Assembly (NCBI RefSeq): GCF_035688975.1
Contig: NZ_DASSMH010000131.1
Location: forward strand, 1-51,125
Source of the DNA: CALMNV01 sp035688975
GTDB lineage: Bacteria > Actinomycetota > Actinomycetes > Actinomycetales > Dermatophilaceae
Length of the DNA stretch: 51,125 nucleotides
Direction of reading: 5' to 3'
The notes beneath the pieces were generated by a model. That model had not been told where the DNA came from. It worked only from the letters and a program-made list of their open reading frames with translations, and made no database searches. This document shows positions 48,761-51,125 of the stretch, one piece after another; position 1 is the stretch's first letter; every line of letters starts with the position of its first letter. Position numbers and translations under genes: made by a program.

Positions 48761-48817
48761 TTGCTCTCTAGTGAATCACACGTGTAGCCTCCAAAGTACA
48801 TTCGACATTATCGAATG
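48761..48817 (+). promoter_or_regulatory. Promoter and palindromic operator of the glycerol/DHA operon
   Basis: TTGCTC (48761-48766) and TAGCCT (48785-48790) are spaced 18 bp and read rightward. The palindrome CATTCGA-CATTA-TCGAATG (48799-48817) lies just after the expected start of transcription, and a further TTCGA half-site is at 48821-48825. A protein bound there would block transcription. The divergent IclR regulator is the likely ligand. Confidence 0.6.
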
Positions 48818-48849
48818 ATCTTCGAGATTACTTGCAAAGGGGCAAGGGC

Positions 48850-49641
48850 ATGCTTGACGAGACGAACCTCCTCCAGCGTCTGGGCGCTGAGGTCATCGGA
48901 ACGGCTTTCCTGGTGTTCATCGGGGTGGGGTCCGTCCCTGCCACCCTCATCGTCAACGGCAACGCGCCGTTCACAATGGCCGACCTGGGGGTCATCTCCC
49001 TGGCGTTCGGCACCGTCGTCGTTGCCACCGTCTACGCCTTGGGGCATGTGGGCGGCAACCACATCAACCCGGCAGTCACCCTCAGCCTTGCCGTGTCCCG
49101 CAAGTTCCCGTGGGCTCAGGTGCCGGCATACATCGGCGCGCAGGTCGTCGGTGCCATCATCGGGGCGGCCACAATCCTCGGCGTCCTCGGGAGGAAGGCG
49201 AGCGAGGTCGGCCTGGGCGTCGCGTCCTACGGAGACATCAGCTGGGTGCAGGCCTTCACCGCCGAGTTCGTGGGCACGTTCATCCTCGTGTTCACGATCT
49301 TCGGCGTCATCCACCGCAAGGCGGCCGCGGGGTTCGCCGGCGTGGCGATCGGCCTGGTCGTCTTCGCGGCGATCATCCCTGTCGCTCCGGCGACGGGTGC
49401 CTCGATCAACCCTGCTCGTACCGTGGGTCCCATGCTCGTCCAGCAGCTCGCGGGCGGTGCGGTGAAGTGGAACCAGCTCCCGGTCTACCTCGTGGCTGAG
49501 CTGCTCGCCGGAGTCGTCGCCGCCCTCCTCTACGGCGTGCTCACTCGCACGCCGGCCGATCGGGCCGCTGCCGCTCCCGGCGTGGACCTGGGCGATCCGG
49601 TCCTCGAGCCCACCAGCACCCGCCAGACCACCAGCGTCTGA
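48850..49641 (+). CDS. glpF: MIP family aquaporin / glycerol facilitator
   Basis: The 263-residue channel has six hydrophobic helices and the two pore loops GGNHINPAVTLS (near residue 73) and GASINPARTVGP (near 190), both with NPA. Glycerol facilitators and water channels share this fold. Placement with dhaK and dhaL suggests uptake of glycerol or dihydroxyacetone, although the second NPA loop is followed by ART, not the ARD often seen in GlpF. ATG 48850 is 7 nt after AAAGGGG. The C-terminal tail is polar and disordered. Confidence 0.88.
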   Translation: MLDETNLLQRLGAEVIGTAFLVFIGVGSVPATLIVNGNAPFTMADLGVISLAFGTVVVATVYALGHVGGNHINPAVTLSLAVSRKFPWAQVPAYIGAQVVGAIIGAATILGVLGRKASEVGLGVASYGDISWVQAFTAEFVGTFILVFTIFGVIHRKAAAGFAGVAIGLVVFAAIIPVAPATGASINPARTVGPMLVQQLAGGAVKWNQLPVYLVAELLAGVVAALLYGVLTRTPADRAAAAPGVDLGDPVLEPTSTRQTTSV

Positions 49642-49677
49642 CGCCTCCCTCACCAGCCGACTGCGAAAGAGACCGTC

Positions 49678-50679
49678 ATGAAGAAGCTCATCAACGACCC
49701 GAACGACGTCGTCGTCGAGGCCCTGCGCGGCATCGAGGGTGCGCATCCCGAGCTGCGGGTCGACCACGACAACAAGGTCATCTACCGCGGCGATGCGCCG
49801 AAGAAGGACAAGGTCGGGCTAATCTCCGGCGGCGGCTCAGGCCACGAACCGCTCCACGGCGGGTTTGTCGGGTTCGGCATGCTGGACGCCGCGTGCGCCG
49901 GTGATGTCTTCACGTCCCCTGTGCCGGGGCAGATCCTCGCGGCCACCAAGCTCGTCGACGGCGGCGCAGGGATCCTGCACATCGTGAAGAACTACACCGG
50001 TGACGTCATGAACTTCGAGATGGCGGCCGAGATGGCCGCGGCGGAGACCGGAGCACGGGTCGTCTCGGTGGTCACGGACGACGACGTGGCGGTGCAGGAC
50101 AGCACCTGGACAGCCGGGCGCCGTGGCGTCGGGACCACGGTGCTTCTGGAGAAGATCGCCGGAGCGGCCGCCGAGCAGGGTCGCGATCTCGACGAGGTCG
50201 CGAGGATCGCGCGCAAGGTCAATGCGAACGGTCGCAGCATGGGCCTGGCCCTCACCTCGTGCACGGTGCCGGCGGTAGGCCGCCCGACGTTCGACCTCGG
50301 TGAGGACCAGATGGAGCTCGGTGTCGGGATCCATGGCGAGCCCGGCCGCGAAAGGATCCCGCTCGCGCCCGCTCGGGAGATCGCCTCACTGCTCCTCGAG
50401 CCGGTGCTGGCGGACCTGCCGTTCGCCAAGGGCGACCCCGTGATCGCCTTCGTCAACGGGCTCGGCGGCACCCCCCTCATCGAGCTGTACGTGATGTTCA
50501 ACGAGGTGCAGCAGGTCCTGAGCGGGCACGGCGTACAGATCGCACGGTCGCTCGTGGGCTCGCACATCACCTCGCTCGACATGGCGGGGGTGTCGATCAC
50601 GCTGCTGCGGGTCGATGACGAGCTGCTGTCGCTCTGGGACGCTCCTGTCAACACTTCAGCGTTGAGATGGGGCGCCTGA
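49678..50679 (+). CDS. dhaK: Dihydroxyacetone kinase subunit DhaK
   Basis: DhaK binds dihydroxyacetone covalently through a histidine so that it can be phosphorylated. The 333-residue protein has the GLISGGGSGHEPLHGGFVG segment near residue 47, VKNYTGDVMNF near 103, and GIHGEPG near 220, whose His is the covalent site. DhaL follows after one nt. Phosphate may come from PTS-linked DhaM or from ATP; no dhaM gene is visible before the window ends. The gene lies 36 nt after glpF, in the same operon. Confidence 0.95.
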   Translation: MKKLINDPNDVVVEALRGIEGAHPELRVDHDNKVIYRGDAPKKDKVGLISGGGSGHEPLHGGFVGFGMLDAACAGDVFTSPVPGQILAATKLVDGGAGILHIVKNYTGDVMNFEMAAEMAAAETGARVVSVVTDDDVAVQDSTWTAGRRGVGTTVLLEKIAGAAAEQGRDLDEVARIARKVNANGRSMGLALTSCTVPAVGRPTFDLGEDQMELGVGIHGEPGRERIPLAPAREIASLLLEPVLADLPFAKGDPVIAFVNGLGGTPLIELYVMFNEVQQVLSGHGVQIARSLVGSHITSLDMAGVSITLLRVDDELLSLWDAPVNTSALRWGA

Positions 50680-50680
50680 C

Positions 50681-51125
50681 ATGAGCGAGAACGTGACCAC
50701 GGCGGTCTTCGAGCACTGGGTGCGCAGGTTTGCCGCGCTCATCGAGCAGAACCGCGAGCACCTGACCGAGCTCGACGCGGCGATCGGCGATGCCGACCAC
50801 GGGTCGAACATGGACCGGGGCATGAAGGCTGCCGTGGCCGCGCTCGATGAAAGCCGGCCGCCGGCTGCGGGAGCGCTCTTGACCAAGGTGGGGTTGACGC
50901 TGGTCTCGACGGTCGGAGGGGCCAGCGGGCCCTTGTTCGGGACGTTCTTCATGCGGGTGGGCGCCTCCCTGGGAGCGGCCGCCGAAACCGTCTCGGCACG
51001 CGACGTCGCAGTGGCGCTGCGAGCCGGGCTCGGTGGCGTCGTCGATCGAGGCAAGGCCGCGCCCGGCGACAAGACGATGTACGACGCCCTCGCGCCTGCC
51101 GTCGATGCGCTGGAGACCGCGCTCG
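50681..51125 (+). CDS. dhaL: Dihydroxyacetone kinase subunit DhaL (cut by the window end)
   Basis: The first 148 residues of DhaL are present. LDAAIGDADHGSNMDRGM contains the Asp residues that hold two Mg2+ and the ADP cofactor, and VGGASGPLFGTFFMR is the second nucleotide loop. DhaL transfers phosphate to dihydroxyacetone bound to DhaK. A full protein is about 200-210 residues, so roughly 60 are missing at the right edge. It starts one nt after the dhaK stop, consistent with coupled translation. Confidence 0.93.
   Translation, partial: MSENVTTAVFEHWVRRFAALIEQNREHLTELDAAIGDADHGSNMDRGMKAAVAALDESRPPAAGALLTKVGLTLVSTVGGASGPLFGTFFMRVGASLGAAAETVSARDVAVALRAGLGGVVDRGKAAPGDKTMYDALAPAVDALETAL

Larger units (their letters stand above)
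1686..49131. repeat. Dispersed octamer CGGCATAC/GTATGCCG (about 44 copies)
   Basis: Hand count gives copies starting near 1686, 2313, 2585, 2836, 3714, 3911, 6241, 6434, 6849, 7681, 8075, 8773, 11958, 11975, 12571, 12987, 13002, 14661, 15422, 17314, 17899, 18565, 18589, 20930, 21305, 21932, 25586, 25807, 28457, 30437, 32481, 34277, 36598, 39116, 40374, 40678, 42368, 42962, 44492, 44535, 45628, 47489, 47530 and 49124. Both orientations occur. Within genes all frames are used, giving Tyr-Ala as TAT GCC, Ala-Tyr as GCA TAC and Gly-Ile-Pro with the rare ATA codon. Confidence 0.85.

Noticed and set aside
47777..51125. Integrated prophage or genomic island beside the tRNA
   Set aside because: There is no integrase, no direct repeat of the tRNA 3' end in the window, and the genes are an ordinary catabolic operon. 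A small acquired cassette cannot be excluded.

Overview
This 51 kb window is chromosomal DNA of a high-GC Gram-positive bacterium (Actinomycetota). The evidence is very high GC, many GTG starts, many leaderless genes with a TANNNT box 6-7 nt before the start codon, and lineage markers: WhiB7, mycoredoxin, AdnAB, DUF3107 and UPF0182 proteins. The gene order from the ParA gene (15.0 kb) to the UPF0182 gene (47.6 kb) matches, from memory, the Rv3193c-Rv3213c block of Mycobacterium tuberculosis. A member of the Micrococcales (Intrasporangiaceae-like) is my best guess, but the family is not proven.

Layout. 0-14 kb is housekeeping and accessory metabolism: a CitE-like CoA-ester lyase, prolyl-tRNA synthetase, a RIO kinase, an acyl-CoA dehydrogenase, a stress membrane protein, a lipoprotein, aminopeptidase P, a ThrE-type exporter, NAD synthetase, a MaoC dehydratase, a PHP phosphoesterase and a MarC protein. 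14-20 kb holds a Cas4/RecB-like nuclease, an orphan ParA, a DEAD-box RNA helicase, a ferritin-like protein, GlsB, DUF3107 and a TetR regulator. 20-28.6 kb is a sulfur-carrier and DNA-repair run: MoeZ, an alkyltransferase-like/VOC fusion, AdnA and AdnB. 28.6-36 kb holds a degenerate phosphotransferase, NudC, mycoredoxin, PPK2, UvrD2 and WhiB7 with an attenuator-type leader, followed by two very small genes. 36-47.6 kb holds an ABC1 kinase, an alcohol dehydrogenase, an ocin-ThiF-like protein, DUF5679, a Nudix hydrolase, a DUF2342 protein, MoaE, a Lon-like PDZ protease, a PPA1309-like protein and a UPF0182 membrane protein. An initiator tRNA follows. The right end (47.9-51.1 kb) is a glycerol/dihydroxyacetone unit: IclR regulator, aquaglyceroporin, DhaK and the start of DhaL.

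The most unusual signal is not a gene. The octamer CGGCATAC/GTATGCCG occurs about 44 times by hand count, roughly once per 1.2 kb, where about two are expected by chance. It lies in every reading frame and between genes, forces rare codons, forms perfect inverted pairs between genes, and overlaps several -10 boxes. Other points of interest are a family of intergenic hairpin repeats, the whiB7 leader, a 30-bp hairpin downstream of whiB7, the ATL-VOC fusion and an aminoglycoside-phosphotransferase relative without its catalytic aspartates. I see no CRISPR array, insertion sequence or prophage.
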